This document shows positions 35,514-44,663 of a stretch of DNA of 64,000 nt, piece by piece; the stretch's first letter is position 1, and the number at the start of each line of letters is the position of its first letter. The notes beneath the pieces were generated by a model. It did no database searches, was not told the origin of the DNA, and saw only the letters and a program-made list of their open reading frames with translations. The stretch is from Sandaracinobacteroides saxicola (lineage in GTDB: Bacteria; Pseudomonadota; Alphaproteobacteria; Sphingomonadales; Sphingomonadaceae), in assembly GCF_014117445.1 (NCBI RefSeq), contig NZ_CP059851.1, forward strand, positions 1,550,001 through 1,614,000. The letters run 5' to 3'. The translations under genes were made by a program, and so were the position numbers.

Positions 35514-37445
35514 ATGGCGAGCCGTCCTGACAACCCGCATGGCCATGACCGTTTCATGGAGGAAGGCGCCACCTTCGCGGTGCGGGGCAAGGAGGTGCCC
35601 GACCTGGAGCGCGGGGTGGAGGCGATCCGCAACACGCTGAAGACGCTGGGGCGCGGACCGGGCGTTTATCGCATGGTCGATGCCGGCGACCATGTGCTGT
35701 ATGTGGGCAAGGCGAAATCGCTGCGGGCGCGGGTGACCAATTACACGCAGGTGAGCCGGCTGCCGCGCCGGTTGCAGCGGATGGTGGCGCAGACGCGCGG
35801 CATGACGATCGTGACCACCAACAGCGAGGCGGAGGCGCTGCTGCTGGAGGCGCAGCTGATCAAGCGCTTCCGGCCGCCGTACAATGTGCTGCTGCGCGAC
35901 GACAAGAGCTTCCCCTTCATCGTGCTGCGGGAGGATCATGACTTCGCCCGGATCGGCAAGCATCGCGGCGCGCGCGCGGCCAAGGCGCTGTATTACGGGC
36001 CGTTCGCCAGCGCCGGCAGCGTCAACATGACGCTGAACGCGTTGCAGAAGATTTTCCTGCTGCGGAGTTGCAGCGACAGTTATTTCGCCAACCGCGACCG
36101 GCCCTGCCTGCTATACCAGATTAAGCGCTGCTCGGCGCCGTGCGTCGGGCGGGTCACGCCGGAGGGTTATGGCGAGCTGGTGGCCGATGCGAAGGCCTTC
36201 CTGAGCGGCCGCAGCGTGGGGGTACAGAAGAAGCTGGGCGCGGCGATGCAGGCGGCGGCGGAGGCGCGGGATTATGAGCTGGCCGCGGTCTACCGTGACC
36301 GGCTGAAGGCGCTGACCTTCATCCAGGGCACGCAGGGCATCAATGCCGAGGATGAGCGGCTGGATGCCGACGTGTTCGCGCTGGCGGCCAAGGAAGGCTG
36401 CCTGTGCATCCAGGCCTTCTTCATTCGGGGCGGGCAGAATTGGGGGCACCGCGCCTTCTTCCCGGCGCATGTCAGCGACGTGCCGGAGGAGGAGGTGCTG
36501 ATGAGCTTCCTCGCCCAGCTGTATGAGGAGATGGCGCCGCCGGCGCAGCTGCTGCTCGACCGCGCGCTTCCCGAAGCGGCGCTGCTGGAGGAGGCATTGT
36601 CCGCCCGCGCCGGGCATCGGGTGGCGGTGAAGCATCCGCAGCGCGGCAGCCTGACGCGGCTGACGGCGCAGGCCGCGCGCAACGCGGTGGAGGCGCTCGA
36701 CCGGCGGCTGATGGAGGGCAACACGCAGGCGAAGCATCTGCGCGGGCTGGCCGAGCTGTTCGGGCTGGAGGAGGCGCCGGGCCGGATCGAAATCTATGAC
36801 AACAGCCATATCATGGGGACCAACGCGCTGGGGGCGATGGTGGTCGCCGGACCGGAGGGCTTCCGCAAGGGCCAGTATCGCAAGTTCAACATGAAGGCGG
36901 CGGATGTGACGCCCGGTGATGATTTCGGCATGATGAAGGCGATGCTGCGGCGGCGCTTCGCGCGGCTGGAGGCGGAGGACCCGGGGCGCGAGGCCGGGGA
37001 GTGGCCCGACCTGCTGCTGATCGACGGCGGCAAGGGCCAGGTGAGCGCGGTGGTGGCGGCGCTGGCGGAAGCAGGCATCGAGGATGTGCCGATCGTCGGC
37101 GTGGCGAAAGGGCCGGACCGCAACGCCGGGCGGGAGACATTCCACCTGCCGGACGGGCGGGAGATCAGCCTGCCCCCCAATGATCCGCTGCTGTTCTTCA
37201 TCCAGCGGCTGCGCGACGAGGCGCATCGCTTTGCCATCGGGGCGCATCGCGACAAGCGATCGAAGGCGCTGGGGGTGAGCACGCTGGACGAGGTGCCCGG
37301 CATCGGGCCTGCAAGGAAGAAGGCGCTGCTGATGCATTTCGGCACGGCGCGGGCGGTGAAGGCGGCGGCGCTGGAGGATCTGTTGAAGGCGCCGGGGATC
37401 AACCGGGCGACGGCGGAGGCGGTGTGGGGGCATTTTCACCCCTGA
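35514..37445 (+). CDS. uvrC: Excinuclease ABC subunit UvrC
   Basis: A 643-residue nucleotide-excision-repair endonuclease. The N-terminal GIY-YIG domain starts with GPGVYRMVDAGDHVLYVGKA. A cysteine pair region, CLLYQIKRCSAPCVGRV, and a UVR motif follow. The C-terminal RNase H-like domain has IEIYDNSHIMGTNALGAMVV and DLLLIDGGKGQVSA. Tandem helix-hairpin-helix motifs end the protein (VPGIGPARKKALLMHFG). The ATG at 35514 keeps a short N-terminal extension of about 25 residues before the conserved region. It incises both sides of lesions marked by UvrAB. Confidence 0.96.
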   Translation: MASRPDNPHGHDRFMEEGATFAVRGKEVPDLERGVEAIRNTLKTLGRGPGVYRMVDAGDHVLYVGKAKSLRARVTNYTQVSRLPRRLQRMVAQTRGMTIVTTNSEAEALLLEAQLIKRFRPPYNVLLRDDKSFPFIVLREDHDFARIGKHRGARAAKALYYGPFASAGSVNMTLNALQKIFLLRSCSDSYFANRDRPCLLYQIKRCSAPCVGRVTPEGYGELVADAKAFLSGRSVGVQKKLGAAMQAAAEARDYELAAVYRDRLKALTFIQGTQGINAEDERLDADVFALAAKEGCLCIQAFFIRGGQNWGHRAFFPAHVSDVPEEEVLMSFLAQLYEEMAPPAQLLLDRALPEAALLEEALSARAGHRVAVKHPQRGSLTRLTAQAARNAVEALDRRLMEGNTQAKHLRGLAELFGLEEAPGRIEIYDNSHIMGTNALGAMVVAGPEGFRKGQYRKFNMKAADVTPGDDFGMMKAMLRRRFARLEAEDPGREAGEWPDLLLIDGGKGQVSAVVAALAEAGIEDVPIVGVAKGPDRNAGRETFHLPDGREISLPPNDPLLFFIQRLRDEAHRFAIGAHRDKRSKALGVSTLDEVPGIGPARKKALLMHFGTARAVKAAALEDLLKAPGINRATAEAVWGHFHP

Positions 37446-37564
37446 AAAGCGGGGGGCGTGCGACGAAATGTGAACGATGCTTCATGAAACCCCTTGCGGA
37501 AAACGCAGCGTTTGAGGCAGGTTGCCGGCGGGCAAAATCCCAAGGGTCACAGGGAGCATTGTGC

Positions 37565-38665
37565 ATGACATATCAGATTTCGAAGGGCCTGGTCGGGGCC
37601 GTGCTGTTGGCGGGTGCGTCGACGGCGTCTGCCGGCATTGCCAGCGGTGGCCATTGGCAGGCGGTGAACGACATCGTCGGCCAGACCTCCACGGCGACGG
37701 TCGCCGGTGGTGGCAACCCGCTCTACATCCCGCCGAAACCGCAATACAGCGGCTCGGTCGGCATCCTGATGGATTATGGCGCCGATGGCGCGTTCGTCTG
37801 CTCCGGCAGCCTGGTGAACAACAATGCCGTGGTGACGGCGGCGCATTGCGTCAGCGACGGCACGGCGGCGCGCCCCCTGTCCACGACGGTGTTCTTCTAC
37901 GGCGGGCAGGATGATCCGGCGCTCTATGCCAACGGTTCGCCGGCGACCCGTATCGCGGTGAGCAGCATCCGGGTGAACAGCGCCTACACCGGCGAGGTGA
38001 TCGATGAGAATGACATCGCCATCCTGCGGCTGGCGACCGACGCGCCGGGCTTCGCGCCGCGCATCGGCCTGTCGTCGCTGACCGACCTGACCGGCGTGGA
38101 GCATATCATCGCCGGCTATGGCGTCCGTTCGGACACCGGCGGCTCGATCGGCTCCAACCTGGGTACCGGCCGGCTGCGCTATGCCGGCAACCGCTGGGAC
38201 TTCCGCTTCGGCGATGCCGATTTCAACGGCTACTGGAATGGGGCCTTCGGTTCGGCCTCGGTGGACAATGTCTGGATCTCCGACTTCGACAATGGCACGG
38301 CGTTCCGCGACGGCTCGTGCAATGTCGGCATCTTCGAGGGCTTCAGCGATCCGGTGTTCAGCAGCGCCAAATATTGCAACACCGGCATCGGCGCCTTCGA
38401 AGGCATCGGCGGCGGCGGTGATTCGGGCGCCGGCTATTTCGTGGACGGCAAGCTGGCGGCGGTTCACAGCTTCGCGCTGTGGTATCGCAGCGACGAATCG
38501 CAGAACCGTTTCGGCCAGCTGAAGGGTGCGGTGTCCATCTATAACCATCTGGATTTCATCACCAGCAACATTCCCGAGCCGGCCACCTGGGCGATGATGA
38601 TCATCGGCTTTGGCATGGTGGGCGGCGCGGCCCGCCGCTCGGCAAGGATGGCGAAGGCGGCCTGA
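37565..38665 (+). CDS. Trypsin-like serine protease with PEPxxWA-CTERM sorting tail
   Basis: A 366-residue exported S1-type protease. It has a signal peptide of about 23 residues and triad His94 ([11 protein letters not shown]), Asp150 (ENDIAILRL) and Ser287 ([11 protein letters not shown]). It ends with [19 protein letters not shown] plus a basic cluster. This PEPxxWA-CTERM tail is recognised by an exosortase-type system (EpsH/XrtA group) and is typical of Sphingomonadales with exopolysaccharide. AGGGAG lies eight bases before the ATG. A terminator follows. No exosortase gene is in the window. Confidence 0.88.
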   Translation: MTYQISKGLVGAVLLAGASTASAGIASGGHWQAVNDIVGQTSTATVAGGGNPLYIPPKPQYSGSVGILMDYGADGAFVCSGSLVNNNAVVTAAHCVSDGTAARPLSTTVFFYGGQDDPALYANGSPATRIAVSSIRVNSAYTGEVIDENDIAILRLATDAPGFAPRIGLSSLTDLTGVEHIIAGYGVRSDTGGSIGSNLGTGRLRYAGNRWDFRFGDADFNGYWNGAFGSASVDNVWISDFDNGTAFRDGSCNVGIFEGFSDPVFSSAKYCNTGIGAFEGIGGGGDSGAGYFVDGKLAAVHSFALWYRSDESQNRFGQLKGAVSIYNHLDFITSNIPEPATWAMMIIGFGMVGGAARRSARMAKAA

Positions 38666-38691
38666 AGCCTTTCGTCAGGACGATGCGAAGG

Positions 38692-38724
38692 CCGCCCGGT
38701 TTCCGATGGGAACCGGGCGGTTTT
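38692..38724 (+). terminator. Intrinsic terminator after the PEP-CTERM protease
   Basis: The 10-bp stem CCGCCCGGTT (38692-38701) and AACCGGGCGG (38711-38720) with a nine-base loop is followed by TTTT. It ends the protease transcript 27 bp after its stop codon. Confidence 0.85.
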
Positions 38725-38765
38725 CCGTTTATGGGCAGGCCGATGGTGCTGGAGGATGCGTGGGA

Positions 38766-39467
38766 ATGATCAGGCTGTACACGGCGGCGACGCCCAACGG
38801 GTACAAGGTGTCGGTGGCGCTGGAGGAAATGGCGCTGCCCTATGAGGTGCATCGCATCGACCTTTCCAAAGGCGAGCAGAAGCAGGACTGGTTCCTGAAA
38901 ATCTGCCCCAACGGGCGCATCCCGGCGATCGAGGATGATGGCTTCGCGGTGTTCGAGAGCGGCGCGATCCTGGTTTACCTGGCGGAGAAGACGGGCCTGT
39001 TCCTGCCGACCGATGCAAAGGGGCGCAGCCGGGTGATGCAGTGGCTGATGTTCCAGATGGGCGGCGTGGGGCCGATGATGGGACAGGCGAACGTGTTCTT
39101 CCGCTATTTCCCGGAGAAGATCCAGCCGGCGATCGACCGCTATCAGGGCGAGGTGAAGCGGCTGTTCGGCGTGCTCGACCGGCAGCTGGCGGACCATGAG
39201 TATCTGGCCGGCGATTATTCCATCGCCGACATGGCGACCTGGTGCTGGACTCGCACGGCGAGCTGGTCGGGCGTGGAATCGGCGCCGTTCGTGCACCTGT
39301 CGCGCTGGCATGCGGCGATCGCGGCGCGGCCGGCGGCGCAGCGGGGCATCGAGGTGCCGGATGATGCCGGTGCGATGCGCAAGGCCTTGAGCAACACCGA
39401 CGAGGAGGCCAACCGGAAATTCGCCGAGGAAGCGCGGAAGATCGTGGAGATGGGCAAGCGGGACTGA
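38766..39467 (+). CDS. Glutathione S-transferase (YfcG/nu-class-like)
   Basis: A 233-residue protein with an N-terminal thioredoxin-like domain. It starts with [20 protein letters not shown], where the TPN motif is typical of the nu class. It continues through [13 protein letters not shown] and [13 protein letters not shown], the glutathione gamma-glutamyl site. A helical C-terminal domain includes [16 protein letters not shown]. Nu-class enzymes act as disulfide-bond reductases or peroxidases with glutathione. It is a single gene between a terminator and the TonB receptor promoter region. Confidence 0.88.
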   Translation: MIRLYTAATPNGYKVSVALEEMALPYEVHRIDLSKGEQKQDWFLKICPNGRIPAIEDDGFAVFESGAILVYLAEKTGLFLPTDAKGRSRVMQWLMFQMGGVGPMMGQANVFFRYFPEKIQPAIDRYQGEVKRLFGVLDRQLADHEYLAGDYSIADMATWCWTRTASWSGVESAPFVHLSRWHAAIAARPAAQRGIEVPDDAGAMRKALSNTDEEANRKFAEEARKIVEMGKRD

Positions 39468-39474
39468 CCTGCGC

Positions 39475-39491
39475 TGACAGTGCATATGTCA
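39475..39491. promoter_or_regulatory. Possible operator upstream of the TonB receptor gene
   Basis: The inverted repeat TGACA-N7-TGTCA lies about 120 bp upstream of the receptor ATG, at the start of an AT-rich stretch (39481-39530) likely to contain the promoter. It shares TGTCAT with PhoB boxes, but the 11-bp direct-repeat spacing is not met. The regulator is unknown. Confidence 0.35.
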
Positions 39492-39609
39492 TAAGTTATT
39501 GTTATGGCTTGAAAATGTAACATTTCTGGCATCTGATGGTCATCGCGATGTCGCCGATCTTTCATGCTGCATCGCCACAAGACCGCATCAACTTTGATGG
39601 GGTGTGGTC

Positions 39610-41907
39610 ATGGTGGCAGGTTTTCGCGCAGCGTTGCTGTTGTCCTCGATGCTGGCGGCGCCGGTGCTGGCGCAGGGGGCGCCCTCCCCCGCGGTGACGG
39701 CGGCGGCGGATGCCGAGGAAATCGTGGTCTATGGCCGCGGCGAGGTGCGGCAGCAGGCGGTGGTGACGGCGGCCGACATCGCCGTGCTGACGCCGGGATC
39801 GAGCGCGTTCAAGGCGATCGAGAAGCTGCCGGGGGTGAATTTCCAGTCGGCCGACCCGTTCGGCGTTTATGAATGGTCGACACGGATCTCGCTGCGCGGG
39901 TTCAACCAGAACCAGCTGGGGTTCACGCTGGACGGCGTGCCGCTGGGCGACATGTCCTATGGCAACACCAACGGGCTGCATATCAGCCGGGCGATCATCA
40001 GCGACAATATCGCGACGACGAAGGTGAGCCAGGGGGCCGGTGCGCTGGGGACGGCGAGCACGAGCAACCTGGGCGGCACGATCGAGTTCATCAGCCGCGA
40101 ACCCGGCGCCGATTTCGGCATGGCGGCGAACGCCACCTATGGCTCGGAAAACACGTTCCGCGGTTTCCTGCGGCTGGACAGCGGCGACCTGGGCGGGTTC
40201 CGCGCGTCGCTTTCCTATGCCTATCTGGACGCCGGCAAGTGGAAGGGCAGCGGGCAGCAGCGCAGCCACCAGGTGAACGCCAAGGCGACCTATGGTTTCG
40301 GTGACAGCGGCAAGGTAACGGCCTTCGTGAACTTCACCGACCGGAAGGAGAATGACTATCAGGACCTGTCGCTCGATATGATCCGGCGGCTGGGCTATGA
40401 CTGGGACAATGTCTCCAGCAACTGGCCGCTGGCGGTGCGGGTGGCCTATGTCGGGGCGAACACCGGCTATACCGGGGTGAGCGTGGCGCCGAACGGGTTC
40501 GGAACGGTGTATCCGGCGCCGTTCGCCAATGCCGACGATGCCTATTATGACGCCGGCGGGCTGCGGCGGGACTGGCTGACCGGGCTGAAGGTGGAATCGA
40601 AGCTGGGCGAGGCGGTGACGGCGAGCGTCCAGGGCTATTATCACAGCAACAAGGGCCAGGGGTCCTGGTTCACGCCCTATGCGGTGTCACCGAGCGGCGG
40701 GATTCCGATCGCGTTCCGGACGACCGAATATGACATCTCGCGCTGGGGGGTGATCGGCACGCTGGCGGGCGAGTTCGGGGCGCACCGGCCGGCGCTGACG
40801 CTGTGGTACGAGAACAACGACTTCAACCAGGCGCGGCGCTTCTATGACATCGGATCGAGCCTGACGGCGCCGAACACGACGGCGCTGACCTATCAGTCGA
40901 ACCCGTTCTTCACGCAGTGGTACAATGCCTATACCACCCGCACCTTGCAGTTTTCGGTGCAGGACCAGTGGGATGTGACCGACGACTTCACCCTGTCGGC
41001 GGGGTTCAAGGGGCAGTCGGTGAAACTGCGCGCGGACGCGATCGCGCCGTCGCCCGGCCCGCTGGCGCTGGGGCGGATCAAGAATGAGGACCTGTTCCTG
41101 CCGCAGGTGGGGGCGCTGTACCGGCTGGGGGGCGGCACCGAGCTGTTCGCCAACTTCACGGCGAACCAGCGGGCGTTCACGGCGGCGGCGACGTCCGGGC
41201 CGTTCGCGACGACGCAGCTGCGTTTCGACGCGATCCGCAACCGGCTGCGGCCGGAGAAGTCCAACACGGTGGAAGGCGGCGTGCGCTTTGGCGAGGGCGC
41301 GGTGCGTGGCGTGGTCGCGGTCTATTATGTCAATTTCAAGGACCGGCTGCTGATCGCGCCGGTGGGCGCAGGGATCGAAGGCCGGCCGCCGGTGCTGGCG
41401 AATGTCGGCAACGTGCGCTCGCTGGGGGTGGAGACCGGGGTGACGTGGCGCATCATGCCGCCGCTGACGCTGACGCTGAGCTATGCCTATAATGAATCGA
41501 CCTATCGCAACAATGTGGTGGATGATGCCGGCGCGGTGTTGCAGGCGATCCGGGGCAAGCGGGTGGTGGACAGCCCGGACAGCATCGGCAACCTGGACAT
41601 CGCCTATGACGACGGCGCGTTCCAGGCGCGGGCCGGCGCCAACTGGATGTCGCGGCGTTACTTCACCTATTCCAACGACCAGTCGGTGCCGGGGCGCGTG
41701 CTGGTGGATGCCAGCATCGGCTATCGCATCAACGGCACGGGCAGTTTCGCCGACGGCTTCGCGATCCAGGCGAGCGTGACCAATCTGTTCGACAAACGCT
41801 ATGTGTCCACCATCGGTTCGAACGGCTATGGCTTCAGTGGCGACAACCAGACGCTGATGGCGGGAGCACCGCGGCAGGCGTTCGTGACGGTCAAGAAGGA
41901 GTTCTGA
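39610..41907 (+). CDS. TonB-dependent outer-membrane receptor
   Basis: A 765-residue receptor with a signal peptide (AALLLSSMLAAPVLAQ). The plug domain includes ISLRGFNQNQLGFTLDGVPL and the GAGALGTASTSNLGGTIEF region. A 22-strand barrel ends in VTVKKEF, with the terminal Phe expected for BAM recognition. Such receptors import large or scarce ligands with TonB energy. The one-base overlap with the glycerophosphodiesterase gene suggests uptake of a phosphodiester or similar phosphorus source, rather than iron. That is inference. Confidence 0.92.
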   Translation: MVAGFRAALLLSSMLAAPVLAQGAPSPAVTAAADAEEIVVYGRGEVRQQAVVTAADIAVLTPGSSAFKAIEKLPGVNFQSADPFGVYEWSTRISLRGFNQNQLGFTLDGVPLGDMSYGNTNGLHISRAIISDNIATTKVSQGAGALGTASTSNLGGTIEFISREPGADFGMAANATYGSENTFRGFLRLDSGDLGGFRASLSYAYLDAGKWKGSGQQRSHQVNAKATYGFGDSGKVTAFVNFTDRKENDYQDLSLDMIRRLGYDWDNVSSNWPLAVRVAYVGANTGYTGVSVAPNGFGTVYPAPFANADDAYYDAGGLRRDWLTGLKVESKLGEAVTASVQGYYHSNKGQGSWFTPYAVSPSGGIPIAFRTTEYDISRWGVIGTLAGEFGAHRPALTLWYENNDFNQARRFYDIGSSLTAPNTTALTYQSNPFFTQWYNAYTTRTLQFSVQDQWDVTDDFTLSAGFKGQSVKLRADAIAPSPGPLALGRIKNEDLFLPQVGALYRLGGGTELFANFTANQRAFTAAATSGPFATTQLRFDAIRNRLRPEKSNTVEGGVRFGEGAVRGVVAVYYVNFKDRLLIAPVGAGIEGRPPVLANVGNVRSLGVETGVTWRIMPPLTLTLSYAYNESTYRNNVVDDAGAVLQAIRGKRVVDSPDSIGNLDIAYDDGAFQARAGANWMSRRYFTYSNDQSVPGRVLVDASIGYRINGTGSFADGFAIQASVTNLFDKRYVSTIGSNGYGFSGDNQTLMAGAPRQAFVTVKKEF

Positions 41908-42968
41908 TGGCACGATGGCTGGTCTTCGCGCTGCTGATGCTGTCAGGTGTCGCCATGGCCGCCCCCCCTGCCCCGCCGATCGTGATCGCGCATCGCGGCG
42001 CCTCTGCGGAGCGGCCGGAGCATACGCTGGAGGCCTATGCCGAGGCGATCCGGGAGGGGGCGGATTTCATCGAGCCCGATCTGGTGCCGACGAAGGATGG
42101 CGTGCTGGTGGCGCGGCACGAGAATGAGATTTCCGGCACGACCGATGTGGCGGAGCGGCCGGAATTCGCCGGGCGGAAGGCAACGAAGACCATCGACGGC
42201 GAGTTGGTGACGGGCTGGTTCACCGAGGATTTCACGCTGGCCGAGCTGAAGACGCTGCGGGCAAAGGAACGGCTGCCGCAGCTGCGGCCGGCGAACCGCG
42301 TCTGGGACGGGAAGCTGGAGGTGCCGACCCTGCAGGAGATCATCGATCTGGTGCGGGCCGAGGCGAAACGCAGCGGGCGGGTGGTCGGCATTTATCCGGA
42401 GACGAAACACCCGAGCTATTTCCGGAGCATCGGCCTGCCGCTGGAGGCGCGGCTGGTGGAGCAGCTGCACCGCAATGGCTATAAGGGACGCAAGGCCCCG
42501 GTGTTCATCCAGAGTTTCGAGGTGGACAATCTGAAGCTGTTGCGGTCGCTGACCGACCTGCCGCTCATCCAACTGGTGGGTGACAGGGGCGCGCCGGCGG
42601 ACGGGGCGGTGGCGAGCTATGACGCGATGATGGAGCCGGCCGAGCTGAAGGCCATCGCACGCTATGCCGACGGCATCGGGCCGTTCAAGGACCGGGTGAT
42701 TCCGCGCAAGGCCGATGGGTCGCTGGGCGAGCCGAGCTGCCTGGTGCCGATGGCGCATGCGGAAGGGCTGAAGGTGCATCCCTGGACGATGCGGCCGGAG
42801 AATTATTTCCTGCCTTTGCCGTATCGGCGTGGCGACGACCCGACGGCGCGGGGCGATGCGGCGGGCGAGATCGCGGCGTTTCTGAAGGCCGGCGTGGACG
42901 GGGTGTTCAGCGATTCGCCGGCGGCGGCGGTGACGGCGGTTCGGCAGGCCGTTCCAGCAGCGCGTTGA
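41907..42968 (+). CDS. glpQ: Glycerophosphodiester phosphodiesterase, periplasmic (GlpQ-type)
   Basis: A 353-residue exported enzyme. The signal peptide is LVFALLMLSGVAMA. The GDPD barrel starts with IVIAHRGASAERPEHTLEAY (His29, Arg30). Metal ligands follow in FIEPDLVPTKDG (Glu56, Asp58), and the second catalytic His is in LVARHEN (His71). Length and the VPTLQEIIDL segment fit the long periplasmic GlpQ type. It releases glycerol-3-phosphate from glycerophosphodiesters. Its ATG overlaps the TonB receptor stop by one base. The last 62 bp lie opposite a thioesterase gene. Confidence 0.9.
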   Translation: MARWLVFALLMLSGVAMAAPPAPPIVIAHRGASAERPEHTLEAYAEAIREGADFIEPDLVPTKDGVLVARHENEISGTTDVAERPEFAGRKATKTIDGELVTGWFTEDFTLAELKTLRAKERLPQLRPANRVWDGKLEVPTLQEIIDLVRAEAKRSGRVVGIYPETKHPSYFRSIGLPLEARLVEQLHRNGYKGRKAPVFIQSFEVDNLKLLRSLTDLPLIQLVGDRGAPADGAVASYDAMMEPAELKAIARYADGIGPFKDRVIPRKADGSLGEPSCLVPMAHAEGLKVHPWTMRPENYFLPLPYRRGDDPTARGDAAGEIAAFLKAGVDGVFSDSPAAAVTAVRQAVPAAR

Positions 42969-43308
42969 TGGTGGCGGTGGCGATGGGGCGGTCGCGGCCG
43001 TCCTGCCAGGCAGTGGCGCGCAGGTTGGCAACACGGCGGCCGGCGCGGGTGATCTCCACCGCGGCGAAGGTGTCGCGCATCAGCCCGACGCGGAGATAAT
43101 CGACGGTGACATTGACCGGCTTGATCGCGACGCCGGCGCCGAGGCGTTCACGCAGCGCGACGATGGCGGCGACCTCCAGGAAGCCGGCGATGGAACCGCC
43201 ATGCAGCCGTTCGGGGGCGCCGATCAGGCCGGGATCGAAGGGCATGACGAAAGTCTCGCCGTCGCGGCGCAGGCCGAGGGTGGCGGCATAGGGCGGCAGC
43301 GGGATCAC
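42907..43308 (-). CDS. Hotdog-fold thioesterase, PaaI family (1)
   Basis: A 133-residue hotdog protein. ERLHGGSIAGFLEVAAIVAL is the central helix region with the HGG motif that binds and activates the thioester. VNVTVDYLRVG is the typical strand. It probably hydrolyses an acyl-CoA. It is the last of three genes joined by four-base overlaps (sufE-like, thioesterase 2, thioesterase 1), and its 3' end overlaps glpQ by 62 bp. Confidence 0.82.
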   Translation of the reverse strand: MIPLPPYAATLGLRRDGETFVMPFDPGLIGAPERLHGGSIAGFLEVAAIVALRERLGAGVAIKPVNVTVDYLRVGLMRDTFAAVEITRAGRRVANLRATAWQDGRDRPIATATINALLERPAEPPSPPPPANR

Positions 43309-43727
43309 GCGTCGGTCATCATGAAGGTGCCGGTGACATGCGCGACCGGACGCGCGGGATCGCCATCATGCGCGATGCCGCGGACGAAGGCGACGCTGCG
43401 GGTGAGTTTGTAGGTTTCGGCGCGACCCACGACCGTCGCGCCGGGGGTGGCCGGGCGGAGATAATCGGCACGCAGGTCCAGCGTGGCGTGCTGCACCCAG
43501 CGTTTCAGCGCCATGATGACGCTGATGCCGGAGGCCGAATCCATCAGGCTGAAGATCGCGCCCGAGGCGATGACGCCAGTGTCGGGATAGGCGACCAGGT
43601 GGGGGGCATAGGGCAGTTCGAGTTCCGCCCAGCCGTCGCCGGCGGCGAGGAAGCGCAGGCCGAGCGTGCGGTGGTGCGGCACGTAGCGCACGAAACGGTC
43701 GACGATGGTGGCGGGATCGAAGCTCAT
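43305..43727 (-). CDS. Hotdog-fold thioesterase, PaaI family (2)
   Basis: A 140-residue hotdog protein. PDTGVIASGAIFSLMDSASG replaces the HGG motif of its neighbour with ASGA. LDLRADYLRPATPGATVVG is the conserved strand region. It is distantly related to the adjacent thioesterase, and the pair may act as a heteromer or on related acyl-CoAs. It overlaps sufE-like upstream and thioesterase 1 downstream by four bases each. Confidence 0.83.
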   Translation of the reverse strand: MSFDPATIVDRFVRYVPHHRTLGLRFLAAGDGWAELELPYAPHLVAYPDTGVIASGAIFSLMDSASGISVIMALKRWVQHATLDLRADYLRPATPGATVVGRAETYKLTRSVAFVRGIAHDGDPARPVAHVTGTFMMTDA

Positions 43728-44134
43728 GCGGCGAGGCGGGTCGCGGCTTCGCGCACGCGCGCGATCATGTTGGGCAGGCCCTGCGTGCGGTTGCTGGACA
43801 GGTGCTGGCGCAGGCCCAGCCGATCGATGGTGGCGGCGAAATCGGTGGCGAGGACTTCCGCCGGGGTCTTGCCGTCGGCCATGGCGACCACCAGCGCGAC
43901 GATCCCCTTGGTGATGGCGGCGTCGCTGTCGGCGGCGAAGCGCAGCCGCTCACCCTCCGCCAGCGGATAGACCCAGACATTGGCGGAGCAGCCGGGGACG
44001 CGGGTGGCATCGGTCTTGAGCGCGGGGTCCATCGGCGGCAGCGCGCGACCGAGCGCGATGAGCTGGGCGTAACGGTCATCCCAGTCGAGCGCGGCGTCCC
44101 ATTCGTCCAGGATGTGCGGGAAAGTGGGAAGCAT
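43724..44134 (-). CDS. SufE family sulfur-acceptor protein
   Basis: A 136-residue SufE-like protein. The sulfur-accepting cysteine is in TRVPGCSANVWVYP near residue 49, and the C-terminal helix carries LSSNRTQGLPNMIARVRE, both diagnostic. SufE takes persulfide from the SufS cysteine desulfurase for iron-sulfur cluster assembly. No other suf gene is nearby, but a NifU-type scaffold gene lies at 60.8 kb. It heads a three-gene operon with two thioesterases. Confidence 0.9.
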   Translation of the reverse strand: MLPTFPHILDEWDAALDWDDRYAQLIALGRALPPMDPALKTDATRVPGCSANVWVYPLAEGERLRFAADSDAAITKGIVALVVAMADGKTPAEVLATDFAATIDRLGLRQHLSSNRTQGLPNMIARVREAATRLAA

Positions 44135-44235
44135 GGGGCAGCGATGGCGGGTGACATGCCGGGGGTCAAGCGGGCTTGATCTGGCCGACGCGGCGCGGCT
44201 GTGTTAATTCTTCTCCGTGTTTCAGGGAGGCTGCC

Positions 44236-44598
44236 ATGCGGATGTGGGTGCGGGGTGCCATTGCCATGACGATGATTGCCGGCTCGCCGGGGTGGGCGCA
44301 GGAGGCACCGATCGCCACCAGCGGCGGCCCGATGCTGAACTTCAGCGGTTGCCGATACTATGAGCATGCGGGCTTCAAAGGCTGGTCACGCGACCTGCGG
44401 CAGGGAGTCAGGCGTGCCTATGTCAGCGATCGTTACAATGATGCGATTTCATCGATCGCGTGCAGCGATGACTGTTCGATCATCGTTTACGAACATCGCG
44501 ATTTCCAGGGCGCGAACCGCGAATTTGCCGGCAACTACAATTATGTCGGCGATCGCTGGAACGACCGGATCAGTTCCGCCCGCCTGAGCTGTCGCTGA
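44236..44598 (+). CDS. Secreted beta/gamma-crystallin-like protein
   Basis: A 120-residue protein with a signal peptide (about residues 1-21). Two Greek-key motifs follow: CRYYEHAGFKGWSRDL with NDAISS (68-73), and IIVYEHRDFQGANREF with NDRISS (109-114). The N-D-x-x-S-S sequence is the double calcium-binding signature of microbial beta/gamma-crystallins. Cysteines flanking each motif could form disulfides. It probably binds calcium outside the cytoplasm as a stabilising or stress protein. Peptidase inhibitor family I36 is a related alternative. Confidence 0.8.
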   Translation: MRMWVRGAIAMTMIAGSPGWAQEAPIATSGGPMLNFSGCRYYEHAGFKGWSRDLRQGVRRAYVSDRYNDAISSIACSDDCSIIVYEHRDFQGANREFAGNYNYVGDRWNDRISSARLSCR

Positions 44599-44663
44599 GC
44601 GCCTGCTCCTACGCCATTTGTTGTCGCCGTGAATGGCGATAGACTGGTGGCGGGAGGCGCGCG

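Noticed and set aside
39475-39510. A PhoB box upstream of the TonB receptor
   Set aside because: TGTCAT-like halves are present, but the 11-bp direct-repeat spacing is not; the evidence supports only an unassigned palindrome.
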